Counted from the first letter of the stretch, positions 8,867 through 17,741 are shown. The stretch is DNA of 64,000 bases from Bifidobacterium catenulatum PV20-2 (GCF_000800455.1 NZ_CP007456.1:2170001-2234000); one strand, 5' to 3'. Numbers and translations: made by a program. Notes: generated by a model from the letters alone, not told the origin.

Positions 8867-10174
8867 TCACTTCGCTACAGACAGACCGTAGTTCTTGAGG
8901 GTGTCGATGGAGGTCTTCTGTGCCACAGGGAACACGTCCGCCACCTTACCGGAACCGTCGGTTGCCTTGTCGGCGGCTTCCTGCATAGCTGCGGCGACCG
9001 CGGAGTAGCCCGGCATGTAGTTGAATGCGACCATGTTGTCGTTGGCAGTAGCGAATTCCTTCATCACGTCCTGGCCGCCGTAGAATTCGTTCCAGGATTC
9101 AGGAGTCTTCGCGGCTTCGGTGGAGGCTGCCACGATCAGACCCTGGGAGGTCAGATCCTCAACCTGAGTGTTGAACCAGTCGAGGAATTCCATGGCTTCG
9201 GCCTTGTGCTCGCAGCCCTTGAGCACTGCGACACCAGAACCACCGTCAGGGCCGGTCTTGGTGCCATTGTCAAACCAATCGCCGACCTGGGCGACACGCC
9301 AGTCACCCTTACCGGTGTCTCCTGCGGAGTCCATGAATAGCGGAGCCTCCCAAGCGGCGCCGATGTTGCCGATCAGCGTGCCATCTTGCAGGGATGCGTC
9401 GAACGACGGCACCCAACGCGGGTTGGTCAGCGTGGCCTTGTTGTCGATCAGCTCCTGGAAGGTTTCGGCCACAGCCTTAGAACCGCTGCCGTTAGTGTTG
9501 ACCACCCAAGCGTCATTCTTGACCGTGTACCACGGGTCGGAAGCATTTGCCAAACCTGCGAAGATGTTGCCAGCCTCATCGGCTTCGTAATCCATAATGT
9601 ACTTGCCGGACGCGGCTGCGGTCTTTGCCGCTTCGATCAGCTCATCCTTGGTTTTGGGAACCTTGATGCCCAGCTCATCGAAAGCCTTCTGGTTGTAGAA
9701 GTACACAAGCGGACCAGTATCTTGCGGCAGGCCGTAGGTCTTGCCGTCAACCTGCATCATGGAATATGGGCCTTCGGCGAAGTCGCTCTTGTACTTCGCG
9801 GCCTCTTCGGTCACGTCTTCGAGCAAGCCCTTGGTGAACACCTCAGGCACTTCAGCGTAGCCGACCTGTGCAAGATCCGGAGCATTGCCGGCCTTGACAT
9901 CGGTTTCAAGCTTCTTGATCATGTCTTGTGCGGCGCCATCGAACTTGGTGGCCTTGACCTGAATGTTCGGATGATCCTTGTTCCACTTGGCAACAATGTC
10001 TTTGACCAAGGTCATACCTTCGGAATCCGGAAGACGATGCATGTAGGTGAGGTGGACGACCTCCCCGGAATCCCCGCCGGTGCCGGCCGTATTGGAACCG
10101 CATCCTGCAAGACCCATGCACAGAGCCGCGAAAGAAGCTGCGCAAACCATCAAACGCTGAGTGTGGGATCGCAT
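8867..10174 (-). CDS. Sugar ABC transporter solute-binding lipoprotein
   Basis: Extracellular binding protein of 435 aa that captures the sugar and delivers it to the permease pair. The signal peptide ends in the lipobox LAGC with the lipidated Cys at residue 25. The family-1 binding-protein fold is suggested by DIVAKWNKDHPNIQVKATKFDG near the N-terminus and by repeated Trp/Tyr residues. GGAGAGAG precedes the ATG, and a consensus -35 lies about 80 bp upstream. As the first gene of the GlcNAc cluster it probably binds a beta-GlcNAc-containing oligosaccharide; the exact ligand cannot be read from the sequence. Confidence 0.93.
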   Translation of the reverse strand: MRSHTQRLMVCAASFAALCMGLAGCGSNTAGTGGDSGEVVHLTYMHRLPDSEGMTLVKDIVAKWNKDHPNIQVKATKFDGAAQDMIKKLETDVKAGNAPDLAQVGYAEVPEVFTKGLLEDVTEEAAKYKSDFAEGPYSMMQVDGKTYGLPQDTGPLVYFYNQKAFDELGIKVPKTKDELIEAAKTAAASGKYIMDYEADEAGNIFAGLANASDPWYTVKNDAWVVNTNGSGSKAVAETFQELIDNKATLTNPRWVPSFDASLQDGTLIGNIGAAWEAPLFMDSAGDTGKGDWRVAQVGDWFDNGTKTGPDGGSGVAVLKGCEHKAEAMEFLDWFNTQVEDLTSQGLIVAASTEAAKTPESWNEFYGGQDVMKEFATANDNMVAFNYMPGYSAVAAAMQEAADKATDGSGKVADVFPVAQKTSIDTLKNYGLSVAK

Positions 10175-10226
10175 ATCTCTCTCCTTCGTGAGATTATTCC
10201 GGCACCTTCTTGCACCGGATAGTCAC

Positions 10227-10255
10227 AGCGTATCCTCATAATTCTTTTTTGTCAA
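10227..10255 (-). promoter_or_regulatory. Promoter of the GlcNAc cluster
   Basis: On the minus strand a perfect TTGACA (10250-10255) is separated by 17 nt from TACGCT (10227-10232). The predicted leader before the binding-protein start is about 45 nt. The -10 matches the consensus only at T, A and the last T. Confidence 0.6.
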
Positions 10256-10423
10256 GTTCCCTTACATTTAAATCAGAAGCAAGCTACAAACAATGCCAAA
10301 GCATTGCAATTTAGCCAAACATAGAGTATTCACAAAAGACAGAAATGCTTATATTTGCATCACACAACAGTTTTCAGTAATGCTTATTGACAATAAATAC
10401 ACAACGAAGCATCCTTGCATCGC

Positions 10424-10509
10424 GGCAAACTACAATATGTATCAGCCCCACACGGGAAAGCGAGAACACCGTGAGCGGCACCAGCCAGTGTTCTCCAATT
10501 CACATTTGA
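10424..10509 (+). pseudogene. Truncated duplicate of the ROK regulator promoter and start
   Basis: The segment repeats, with few changes, the 5' end of the ROK repressor gene at 17925-17990. Shared parts are ACTACAATATGTAT, GCCCCACAC, AAAGCGAG and ACACCGTGAGCGGCAC, which include the ribosome binding site and the GTG start. Here the reading frame (GTG at 10471) stops after 12 codons (MSGTSQCSPIHI). It is either the remnant of a lost regulator gene or a copied operator region. Confidence 0.75.
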
Positions 10510-10568
10510 CGGACATCGACTTCCCCATTAAGAGACGCCACTCCGGGAGATAGACACGCCCCTGACAT

Positions 10569-10621
10569 TGACTTCATGTTCACACTCAACCAGGGTAAGG
10601 TCGAGCGTGAACATGAAGTCA
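10569..10621 (-). terminator. Terminator hairpin after the GH13 gene
   Basis: TGACTTCATGTTCAC and GTGAACATGAAGTCA are a perfect 15-bp inverted repeat; the 23-nt spacer can extend the stem with mismatches (CTCAACC/GGTCGAG). It starts 11 bp past the stop. No T-run follows, so it may act with Rho or as a stabilising hairpin. Confidence 0.6.
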
Positions 10622-10632
10622 GCTTGAGTCGA

Positions 10633-12456
10633 TTAGAGCTGGATCACGACTCCCTCCCAGCGAGCGAGCTCGCCGCGAGCGATCGACTTCACGCTATGTA
10701 CGGCATCATAGGTGCCGAGCAGTACTTGTGACTCGTCCACGCCATCCTCAAGCAGTTGCGCGACCTCAGCAGGCACCCGCGCCGTCCCATCGGAGAGATT
10801 GACCATGACGAGAATCGTGTCGTCGCCGCCGGTACGGGTGAAGGAATACACCTGCTCGCTGTCCGCCGCGACCAGATTCCATTCGCCCGTCGCGACGGTC
10901 GCGTTATTGTGGCGCATGGCGATGAGCTTCTTGTAGAACGTGTACACGGAATCAGGATCGTCGAACTCCTCGGCGGCGTTGATCTCCACATGATTCGGAT
11001 TCACGCCGATCCACGGTTCCACCGCCGCGTCCGCCGCGGTGAAACCTGCATACCTGGAAGCATCCCACTGCATCGGCGTGCGCGAATTGTCACGTCCGAT
11101 GAGCGCGAGGGCCGCCATCATCGATTCTGCGGACTGGCATTTGGCCTCCTCCACGCGCTGGCGGTAGGCGTTGATGGCCTCCAGATCGCGGTACTGGCCG
11201 AGCTCGGTGAAGTGGGCGTTGGTCATGCCCAGCTCTTCGCCCTCGTAAATGTAAGGGGTGCCGCGGTGCATGTGCAGCAGCATGCCGAACGCCTTGGCGC
11301 TCAGCTCGCGCGACTCGCGGTCCGTGTCGTCGCCCCAACGGGAGACGACGCGCGGCTGGTCGTGGTTGCAGAAGAACAGGCTGGCCCAACCGGCGTTCCT
11401 CACGGCCTCCTGCTGTCTGCTCATTCTATCTTGAAGTTTTTTAGGAGCAAAAGCGTGTGTATCCCATTTTGATTCGGGGGATTGATCGACACTGACGTGG
11501 TCGAACAGGAACAGCATGTCGAGTTCCTTGTGGGCCGGATTGGTAATAAACTCGTTGCGTTCCGGAGTGATGCCCGGCGCTTCGCCGACGTTCATGTAGC
11601 CCTCACGGCCCTCGAACACCTCACGGCGCATTTCGGCGAGGAATTCATCGAGCCGCGGACCATCGGAACAGAACGGGCTCGCGTTCGTGTATCCCTCTTC
11701 GCCTATCTCTCCTTCGGATAATTCCGAGTCGACCTCTCCAGGCAGCCGTCCGTGGCTATCGAGATGTTTCGAGATCAAGGTGATCACGTCCATGCGGAAG
11801 CCGTCAATGCCGCGGTCCATCCACCAGTTCATCATCCTGTACACGGCCTTGCGCACCTCCGGATTCTCCCAATTGAGATCCGGCTGCTTCCTGGAGAACT
11901 GGTGGAGATAGTATTCGCCGCGCTTCGGATCGTACTGCCAGGCGGAACCGCCGAAATACGAACCCCACCGGTTCGGTTCGGCACCCGGAGCGCCCGGCTC
12001 GTGGCCCGGCCTGGCCGGACGCCACCAATACCAGTCGGCATGCGGGTCATCCTTGTCCCGGGAGGCCTGGAACCAGGCATGCTCGTCGGACGTGTGGTTG
12101 ACCACCAAATCCATCACGATCTTCAGACCGCGCCTGTGCGCCTCGGCAAGCAGCTCGTCCATGTCCTCCAACGTGCCGAACAGCGGGTCGATGTCCTGAT
12201 AGTCGGAAATATCGTAGCCGTTGTCGTCCTGCGGCGACCGGTAGACCGGGGAAAGCCACACCACGTCCACGCCAAGATCGGCCAAATAATCGAGACGACT
12301 GGTGATGCCCTTCAGATCGCCGACGCCGTCGCCGTTCGTATCCTGGAAGGAACGCGGGTAGATCTGATACACCACCGCGTTGGCCCACCAAGGGTTCGGG
12401 GTAGCACCGTTGGAACGCACGGCGTCGGGAAGGACGGAACGATTAAAATCAGTCAT
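10633..12456 (-). CDS. GH13 alpha-glucosidase (oligo-1,6-glucosidase type)
   Basis: Cytosolic glycoside hydrolase of 607 aa. The four GH13 regions are visible: DLVVNHTSDEH, GFRMDVI with the nucleophile Asp, NVGEAPG with the acid/base Glu, and FCNHDQPR. A Val directly after the nucleophile is the known signature of enzymes that prefer alpha-1,6 bonds (isomaltose, panose), while maltases usually have Thr or Ala. AAGGAAAC precedes the ATG. It is downstream of a LacI gene and a solute-binding protein on the same strand and probably hydrolyses the oligosaccharide that system imports. Confidence 0.92.
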   Translation of the reverse strand: MTDFNRSVLPDAVRSNGATPNPWWANAVVYQIYPRSFQDTNGDGVGDLKGITSRLDYLADLGVDVVWLSPVYRSPQDDNGYDISDYQDIDPLFGTLEDMDELLAEAHRRGLKIVMDLVVNHTSDEHAWFQASRDKDDPHADWYWWRPARPGHEPGAPGAEPNRWGSYFGGSAWQYDPKRGEYYLHQFSRKQPDLNWENPEVRKAVYRMMNWWMDRGIDGFRMDVITLISKHLDSHGRLPGEVDSELSEGEIGEEGYTNASPFCSDGPRLDEFLAEMRREVFEGREGYMNVGEAPGITPERNEFITNPAHKELDMLFLFDHVSVDQSPESKWDTHAFAPKKLQDRMSRQQEAVRNAGWASLFFCNHDQPRVVSRWGDDTDRESRELSAKAFGMLLHMHRGTPYIYEGEELGMTNAHFTELGQYRDLEAINAYRQRVEEAKCQSAESMMAALALIGRDNSRTPMQWDASRYAGFTAADAAVEPWIGVNPNHVEINAAEEFDDPDSVYTFYKKLIAMRHNNATVATGEWNLVAADSEQVYSFTRTGGDDTILVMVNLSDGTARVPAEVAQLLEDGVDESQVLLGTYDAVHSVKSIARGELARWEGVVIQL

Positions 12457-12487
12457 ATCTTGTTTCCTTATTAAATCAAGTTCTTCA

Positions 12488-13501
12488 TCAACGCGATGCT
12501 ATGGATCCACGTTGCCTATATACGGGATGAATCAATGTTGCTTTTTCCTTTCCCTTTAGAGTTCCATCCATGAGCCGAACAAGCATGCTCATGCCCAGTT
12601 GACACAACTCTGCTGGCATCAAGGGAAATTCATCTATCCTCAGACGCTTGCCTATGGAATCTGTATATGTTCCCGCTGAAATCAGCGAAAGATCTTGAGG
12701 AATCTTCATTCCACGCTGCCGCGTCGCAGCAACAAGATTATTAAGGAATAATGGGCCGCCTTGAGTCACAATTGCTGTGTTCTCACTCGAGATGAACCTC
12801 TCAAGTAGGTTTTCGGCAGCATCGAAATCATCCTCGTCGGTAAACTCTTCATCTATATGAATCTTGTATCGCGCAGCAGCATCATGCATTGATGTCCTGA
12901 GTCGAATGAGGTAATTTGCACCTCCATTTCGTTCGTAATCAATCTCCTTCCCCCCTGCAAACAGAATTCTGCTGTGCCCATTACGACAAAGCGTTTGCAT
13001 GATCATTTCACCCATTTCAATAAAATCGGTATCAATGCATGGCACATTTATTTCATTCATAGGATGTCCAATAGAAATGACCGGAATACTTGAAAGCTGA
13101 GCTAATTCAATTCGGGGATCATTCATAGTCACATCCATAAGAGCGACACCATCCACCATCCCAGTATCGATGATAGAGCGAAGTTGCTCATCTCCTGTTT
13201 CCTCAGTCAACAGCAACGTTTCATAGCCAAGTTGCCTGGCCGCTTTGAGAAAATTTAGAAAATAAGCACAATAATTGGTATAGCTGGTGGAATCATGAAC
13301 GGGCGAACTCAGCGCGACGAAATGAGTCTCACCACTCAACGGAGCTGGACCACCGTTTTTCGCCAAGTAACCAAGTTCCCGCGCAGCTTGCAATACTCTC
13401 CGACGGGTATTTGCCCCTATGGGACGTTTCCCTGTCATCACATAGGAAACCGTGCTTATGGAAACTCCTGCAAGAGCCGCCACGTCCTTGATTCCAGCCA
13501 T
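12488..13501 (-). CDS. LacI-family transcriptional regulator
   Basis: A 337-aa regulator with the LacI helix-turn-helix at the N-terminus (MAGIKDVAALAGVSISTVSY) and an effector-binding domain. It starts only 8 bp after the solute-binding protein gene and has AAGGATAA before the ATG, so the binding protein, regulator and probably the GH13 gene (32 bp on) form one transcript. It likely controls the divergent promoters at 14.9-15.4 kb. Base composition is lower in GC than the flanking permeases, as in the adjacent binding-protein gene. Confidence 0.93.
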   Translation of the reverse strand: MAGIKDVAALAGVSISTVSYVMTGKRPIGANTRRRVLQAARELGYLAKNGGPAPLSGETHFVALSSPVHDSTSYTNYCAYFLNFLKAARQLGYETLLLTEETGDEQLRSIIDTGMVDGVALMDVTMNDPRIELAQLSSIPVISIGHPMNEINVPCIDTDFIEMGEMIMQTLCRNGHSRILFAGGKEIDYERNGGANYLIRLRTSMHDAAARYKIHIDEEFTDEDDFDAAENLLERFISSENTAIVTQGGPLFLNNLVAATRQRGMKIPQDLSLISAGTYTDSIGKRLRIDEFPLMPAELCQLGMSMLVRLMDGTLKGKEKATLIHPVYRQRGSIASR

Positions 13502-13509
13502 TGTTATCC

Positions 13510-14850
13510 TTATTCGTTCACAGTAAAGCCTTGGCTCTTTCCTTGCTCAACGAGCTTGTCCTGCCAAGCCTTCACACCTTCCTTCATTGTGGTCTGTCCC
13601 GTGTAAGCCGCCCCGACAGTGTCGGTGAAAACGCTTCGCGCATAAACGTCATAGGGCAGAAATTCGAACTTAGATGTGACACGCTTCGCAGCCTCGGCGA
13701 ATTCAGCATTGAACTTCTCACCGCCAAAATAATCCACCGTGTCTCCATCGGAGTTCACCATAGTAGTCTGGCTAAGGAATTTATCGTTAGACATGGTCTT
13801 CAAATCAGCAGGAAAACCACCTTGGTCCACACGGGACATAATGGCATCAGAATTAGTGCTGGCAAATTCCATAAACTTGTACGCAGCATCCGCATTCTTG
13901 GATGACGACATCAGGGCAAGGGAGGAGCCGCCGTACTCAGAACTTACCTTCTCGCCGACGTTCCACGTTGGCATTTGAGCAATTCGCCACTTTCCAGCAC
14001 CCTCCGAAGCATTGTTTAAAAACATGCCGGGAGCCCATGCAGCAGATATCACGCTCGCAAATTCTCCGGAACCAACTGAACGATACCAATCATCAGAACT
14101 ATCTTTTGTCTTCGTTTCGATTAGTCCTTCATCAATCATCTTTTGCCAGAAGTCACAGAATTTCTGCACCCCTTTATCAGTAGTGAGTTTGACGGTAACC
14201 TTGGTGCCGTCTTTAGATGTGGAATATGGGTGTCCACCTGCTTGCCAGACCATTGCATTGAAGAATCCGGCGTTCCCTGGATCATTAGTAATATATGAAC
14301 CAATCTGCTTAATCTTCTTTGCATCTTGATAGAACTCATCCCAAGTACTTGGCGGCTCAGAAATGCCAGCTTTGTCAAATACCTCTTTGTCATAGTAAAA
14401 AGCCATTGGTCCAGAGTCGACTGGCATACCATACATACCGCCATTGAAATTCACTGCATTCCAAGTACCTGGGGTGTAGAAATCCTTATATTTGGCAGTC
14501 CCATAGTCATTCAGATTTTTAAGAGAGCCCTTAATTACATACTCAGGAATCGCATAATATTCAATCATGGCTATATCCGGAATTCCACTGCCAGCTTCCA
14601 AAGCATTATTCAGAGCTTTGTATTCATCTTTACCACTACCGGCATTGGTAAATTTGATGACAATGTTAGGGTTTTTCTTCATGAAAACCTTAGCATTAGC
14701 TTTAAGATTGTTATCCCAAGCCCAAACATTAACAACCGTCTTACCGCCCCCATCGGGAGTTTCCGACTGAGTTGTTCCACACGCTGCCAATGGAACAACC
14801 ATCGCCGCAGCACCGCAGAGAGCAATTATTTTTCCTAATGAGAACCTCAT
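13510..14850 (-). CDS. Sugar ABC transporter solute-binding lipoprotein
   Basis: A 446-aa family-1 binding protein. The lipobox LAAC places the lipidated Cys at residue 24, after a hydrophobic signal (IIALCGAAAMVVP). The start ATG has GAAGGGAA upstream. It faces the two permease genes across an 865-bp divergent region and is presumably their partner, although binding protein and permeases are usually adjacent and co-directional. The gene is visibly richer in A/T than the permeases at 15.7-17.7 kb, which suggests separate origins for the two halves of the cluster. Confidence 0.92.
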   Translation of the reverse strand: MRFSLGKIIALCGAAAMVVPLAACGTTQSETPDGGGKTVVNVWAWDNNLKANAKVFMKKNPNIVIKFTNAGSGKDEYKALNNALEAGSGIPDIAMIEYYAIPEYVIKGSLKNLNDYGTAKYKDFYTPGTWNAVNFNGGMYGMPVDSGPMAFYYDKEVFDKAGISEPPSTWDEFYQDAKKIKQIGSYITNDPGNAGFFNAMVWQAGGHPYSTSKDGTKVTVKLTTDKGVQKFCDFWQKMIDEGLIETKTKDSSDDWYRSVGSGEFASVISAAWAPGMFLNNASEGAGKWRIAQMPTWNVGEKVSSEYGGSSLALMSSSKNADAAYKFMEFASTNSDAIMSRVDQGGFPADLKTMSNDKFLSQTTMVNSDGDTVDYFGGEKFNAEFAEAAKRVTSKFEFLPYDVYARSVFTDTVGAAYTGQTTMKEGVKAWQDKLVEQGKSQGFTVNE

Positions 14851-14855
14851 TGTTT

Positions 14856-15013
14856 CCCTTCTTTCTATTGAGCAGCAGTGGCATGATCCTTGCTTTTGGC
14901 GCCCTTGCTTGTAGTCTGCATCTTAAAACCGAAGGATTATGACTGACAAATAATTTCGATGATTTCGACGATTTCAATAATCAAGGCACTCACCATAACA
15001 GACACGCGCGGCT
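14856..15013. repeat. Inverted repeat arm 1
   Basis: Reverse-complement copy of 15334-15493. A 63-bp block (14924-14986 against 15361-15423) is identical; the flanks on both sides match with scattered substitutions, out to the ribosome binding site of the binding-protein gene. Three tandem 9-mers ATTTCGATG, ATTTCGACG, ATTTCAATA (14953-14979) lie inside the conserved block and may be regulator sites. Confidence 0.9.
14920..14949 (-). promoter_or_regulatory. Promoter of the solute-binding protein gene (arm 1)
   Basis: On the minus strand, TTGTCA (14944-14949) and TAAGAT (14920-14925) are spaced by 18 nt. The leader would be about 60 nt. The tandem 9-mers lie directly upstream of the -35. Confidence 0.55.
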
Positions 15014-15333
15014 ACATCACGCAACGGCCAACACAATTGATGATCCATTGTCTAAAGAACGAGAAAGTCACATTAGCGAATATAGTGCTGTCCCAAGGAA
15101 TGTGCCGCGTCTAAAAGCACATACATCGTCATATGATCGGACACTTCAACGCTTTACTAAGAAGTCAACACAGACCGGAAAAACCTATAACGTAAATCAA
15201 CAGCGATGTCGCCAATAACAGCTCTGCTATATATTTCTATCAACAAATTGCCTGGAATATATGCCAAATTGCAACCCCGGCGGTTCAGCTATCATGCGCT
15301 GAACCATCAACTTCGTAGGCCCTCACACGACGC

Positions 15334-15493
15334 AGTCGCGCGTGTCTGTTCTGGTGAGCTCCTTGATTATTGAAATCGTCGAAATCATCGAAATTATTTG
15401 TCAGTCATAATCCTTCGGTTTTAGGATGCAGACTATAAGCAAGGGCGCAAAAAGCAGGTATCGTGCCACTGCCGTTCAAGAGAAAGAAAGGAA
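15334..15493. repeat. Inverted repeat arm 2
   Basis: Mirror copy of arm 1, ending toward the permeases with AGAAAGAAAGGA, the counterpart of the binding-protein ribosome binding site. No start codon follows at the expected place; the sequence reads GTACCATCGGG instead. Confidence 0.9.
15398..15427 (+). promoter_or_regulatory. Promoter of the permease operon (arm 2)
   Basis: TTGTCA (15398-15403), 18-nt spacer, TAGGAT (15422-15427). It is the duplicate of the arm 1 promoter, differing by one base in the -10. The predicted leader before the permease start is about 280 nt. Confidence 0.55.
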
Positions 15494-15715
15494 GAAGAGT
15501 ACCATCGGGTGTCCTCGAAAGCATGGAATGCACCGCCCGATCATCGAATCTGAATTTCTTCAGTCCAACGATCGGGGTGCGGTTCATCAAGGCTCCACCC
15601 GTGGAGTGAAAGTACGGGCGCGAAAGGGATGCTTTCCCATCCACACCTGTTTCGCACTCAGAAATCTTTGCACGGCAATCAAAAACAATCAAAAAATGTC
15701 TCGAAGGAGAGAATG

Positions 15716-16645
15716 ATGTCAGCAACGGAAGTTGTTGCCAATATGCCACTGCATTCGGCAACCGTGCGTGTCAATAAACACAAGGCGGATTGGCGTGGTT
15801 GGAAGTTCATGTGGCCGTTCGCGTTGGTGTTCGTGTTCGTGTTCGTGATCCCGATCCTGTACGCGATCTACATCAGCTTCTTCCAGAAGCAGATGATCGG
15901 CGGCACGAAGTTCGTGGGAGTCAGCAATTACATTCGTCTGTTCCACGACCAGCAGTTCTGGAGCTCAGTCGGCAGGGTCGCGCTGTTCACCTGCGTGCAG
16001 GTGCCGATCATGCTGTTCCTGTCGGCGGCGATGGCCCTGGCGTTGGATTCCATGAAGCTGCACGGCGCGAAGTTCTTCCGCATCACCACGTTCCTACCGT
16101 ACGCGGTGCCGGCCGTGGTGTCGACTTTGGTGTGGGGCTTCATGTACGGCGCGAAATACGGTCTGGTCGGCTCCCTGAACGACTGGCTGGGCACGAACCT
16201 CGACGTGCTGAGCCCGAACGTGCTGCTCGCTTCGATCGGCAACATCGTGACCTGGGAGTTCACGGGCTACAACATGCTGATCTTCTACAGCTCGCTGTCC
16301 ACGATCCCGCACTCGCTGTACGAGGCCGCCAGCATTGACGGCGCGAGCGAATGGCAGATCATCAAGTCCATCAAGCTGCCCGAACTGAAGGGCTCGCTCG
16401 CGATCACGGTAATCTTCTCGATCATCGGCTCGTTCCAGCTGTTCAACGAGCCGAGCATCCTGCAGAACATGGTGCCGGGCAACTCGATCACCACGTATTA
16501 CACGCCGAACATGTACGCGTACAACCTGAGCTTCGCGGGCAACCAGTCGAACTACGCCGCCGCCTTGGCGATCACGATGGCCGTGATCACGATGGCGATC
16601 GCGTACGCGGTGCAGCTCAACAGCATGAAGGAGCAGATGAAGTAA
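15716..16645 (+). CDS. Carbohydrate ABC transporter permease (MalF-type)
   Basis: CUT1 permease of 309 aa, with first helix FMWPFALVFVFVFVIPILYAI, further membrane segments and the EAA loop SLYEAASIDGASEWQII. AAGGAG lies 6 nt before the ATG at 15716; the ATG one codon earlier is too close. It is the first gene of the plus-strand half of the cluster. Its codon use is strongly GC3-biased, unlike the facing binding-protein and LacI genes. Confidence 0.93.
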   Translation: MSATEVVANMPLHSATVRVNKHKADWRGWKFMWPFALVFVFVFVIPILYAIYISFFQKQMIGGTKFVGVSNYIRLFHDQQFWSSVGRVALFTCVQVPIMLFLSAAMALALDSMKLHGAKFFRITTFLPYAVPAVVSTLVWGFMYGAKYGLVGSLNDWLGTNLDVLSPNVLLASIGNIVTWEFTGYNMLIFYSSLSTIPHSLYEAASIDGASEWQIIKSIKLPELKGSLAITVIFSIIGSFQLFNEPSILQNMVPGNSITTYYTPNMYAYNLSFAGNQSNYAAALAITMAVITMAIAYAVQLNSMKEQMK

Positions 16646-16703
16646 CGCCTTGGGGCGTACGTCATCTGCATAGGACATGGATTTTTCAAGGAGCATAACA
16701 ATC

Positions 16704-17708
16704 ATGAGCGATACTGCGATGTCGACGGGGTATATGACTCCCCAAGAGCTTAAAGAGCAGGAACGAGCCGCAAAGAAGGCCGAGAGGGCACGCTTGAAGC
16801 GCGTGGAAATGGATGAGAAGGCGGAGCGCAGACGCGCGGCGAAGTCCGGTTTCGCGAACGTGTCGAACCCGAGGCGCAGCAAGCTGCTGACCATCGTGTG
16901 CGCGCTGTTCGCGGTGTACTGCCTGTTCCCGTTCGTGTACCTGCTGGTCAACGCCACGAAGACGCAGGCCGACTTCACTTCGACGTTCGGCCTGGGCTTC
17001 GGCCACACGTTCGCCCTGTGGGACAACATCGTGACCGTGTTCACCTACCAGGACGGCATCTTCGGGCGCTGGCTGCTCAACACGCTCCTGTACGTGGTCG
17101 TGGGCGCGGGCGGCGCGACACTGCTGGCCATCATGGGCGGCTACGCGCTGGCGAAGTTCCGTTTCCCGGGCCGCAAGGCCGTGTTCGCGGTCATCATCGG
17201 CGCGATCAGCGTGCCGGGCATCGCGTTGGCGGTCCCCCAGTTCCTGCTGTTCGCCAAGCTCAGCCTGACGAACACGCCGTGGGCCATGATCATTCCATCG
17301 TTGATCAGCCCGTTTGGTTTGTATCTGATGTGGATCTTCTCCGAGCAGGCGGTTCCGACGGAATTGCTTGAAGCCGCACGAGTTGATGGAGCTTCGGAGC
17401 TCCGCACGTTCTTCCAGGTGTCCCTGCCGCTGTTGGCTCCGGGCATCGTTACGACGGCCCTGTTCACGATCGTGGCGACGTGGAACAACTACTTCCTGCC
17501 GTTGATCATGTTGAAAAATTCGAACTGGTATCCGTTGACAATCGGCCTGAACCAGTGGAAGGACCAGGCGAGCACCGCTGGCGGCCAGGCGATCCAGAAT
17601 CTGGTGATCACGGGCTCGTTGATCACGATCATCCCGCTGGTCATCGCGTTCCTGTGCCTGCAGAAGTACTGGCAGTCCGGCCTCTCCGCGGGCGCAGTCA
17701 AGGAATAA
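16704..17708 (+). CDS. Carbohydrate ABC transporter permease (MalG-type)
   Basis: A 334-aa permease whose long basic N-terminus (about 50 residues rich in Lys, Arg and Glu) probably forms a cytoplasmic helix before the first membrane segment (LTIVCALFAVYCLFPFVYLLV). The EAA loop is ELLEAARVDGASELRTF and the C-terminus SAGAVKE is typical. The ATG at 16704 follows AAGGAG at 10 nt; an in-frame ATG at 16677 lies before that site. It is 58 bp after the partner permease and followed by a strong terminator. Confidence 0.93.
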   Translation: MSDTAMSTGYMTPQELKEQERAAKKAERARLKRVEMDEKAERRRAAKSGFANVSNPRRSKLLTIVCALFAVYCLFPFVYLLVNATKTQADFTSTFGLGFGHTFALWDNIVTVFTYQDGIFGRWLLNTLLYVVVGAGGATLLAIMGGYALAKFRFPGRKAVFAVIIGAISVPGIALAVPQFLLFAKLSLTNTPWAMIIPSLISPFGLYLMWIFSEQAVPTELLEAARVDGASELRTFFQVSLPLLAPGIVTTALFTIVATWNNYFLPLIMLKNSNWYPLTIGLNQWKDQASTAGGQAIQNLVITGSLITIIPLVIAFLCLQKYWQSGLSAGAVKE

Positions 17709-17741
17709 TCCATTTCTACGCCACAGCCATGGAACGAAAAG

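Larger units (their letters stand above)
10175..10632. other. Intergenic region with promoter, palindrome and regulator fossil
   Basis: This 458-bp AT-rich stretch has no intact gene. It holds the importer promoter (10227-10255), a small palindrome CAATGCCAAAGCATTG (10291-10306) that could be an operator, the broken start of a ROK regulator gene (10424-10509), and the terminator of the GH13 gene (10569-10621). Confidence 0.7.
14851..15715. other. Divergent 865-bp intergenic region with long inverted arms
   Basis: No credible coding region. It consists of arm 1 (about 14856-15013), a unique 320-bp centre (15014-15333) with a small hairpin GGTTCAGC/GCTGAACC at 15282-15305, arm 2 (about 15334-15493), and a 220-nt stretch before the permease start. 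Each arm carries an outward promoter. Confidence 0.8.
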
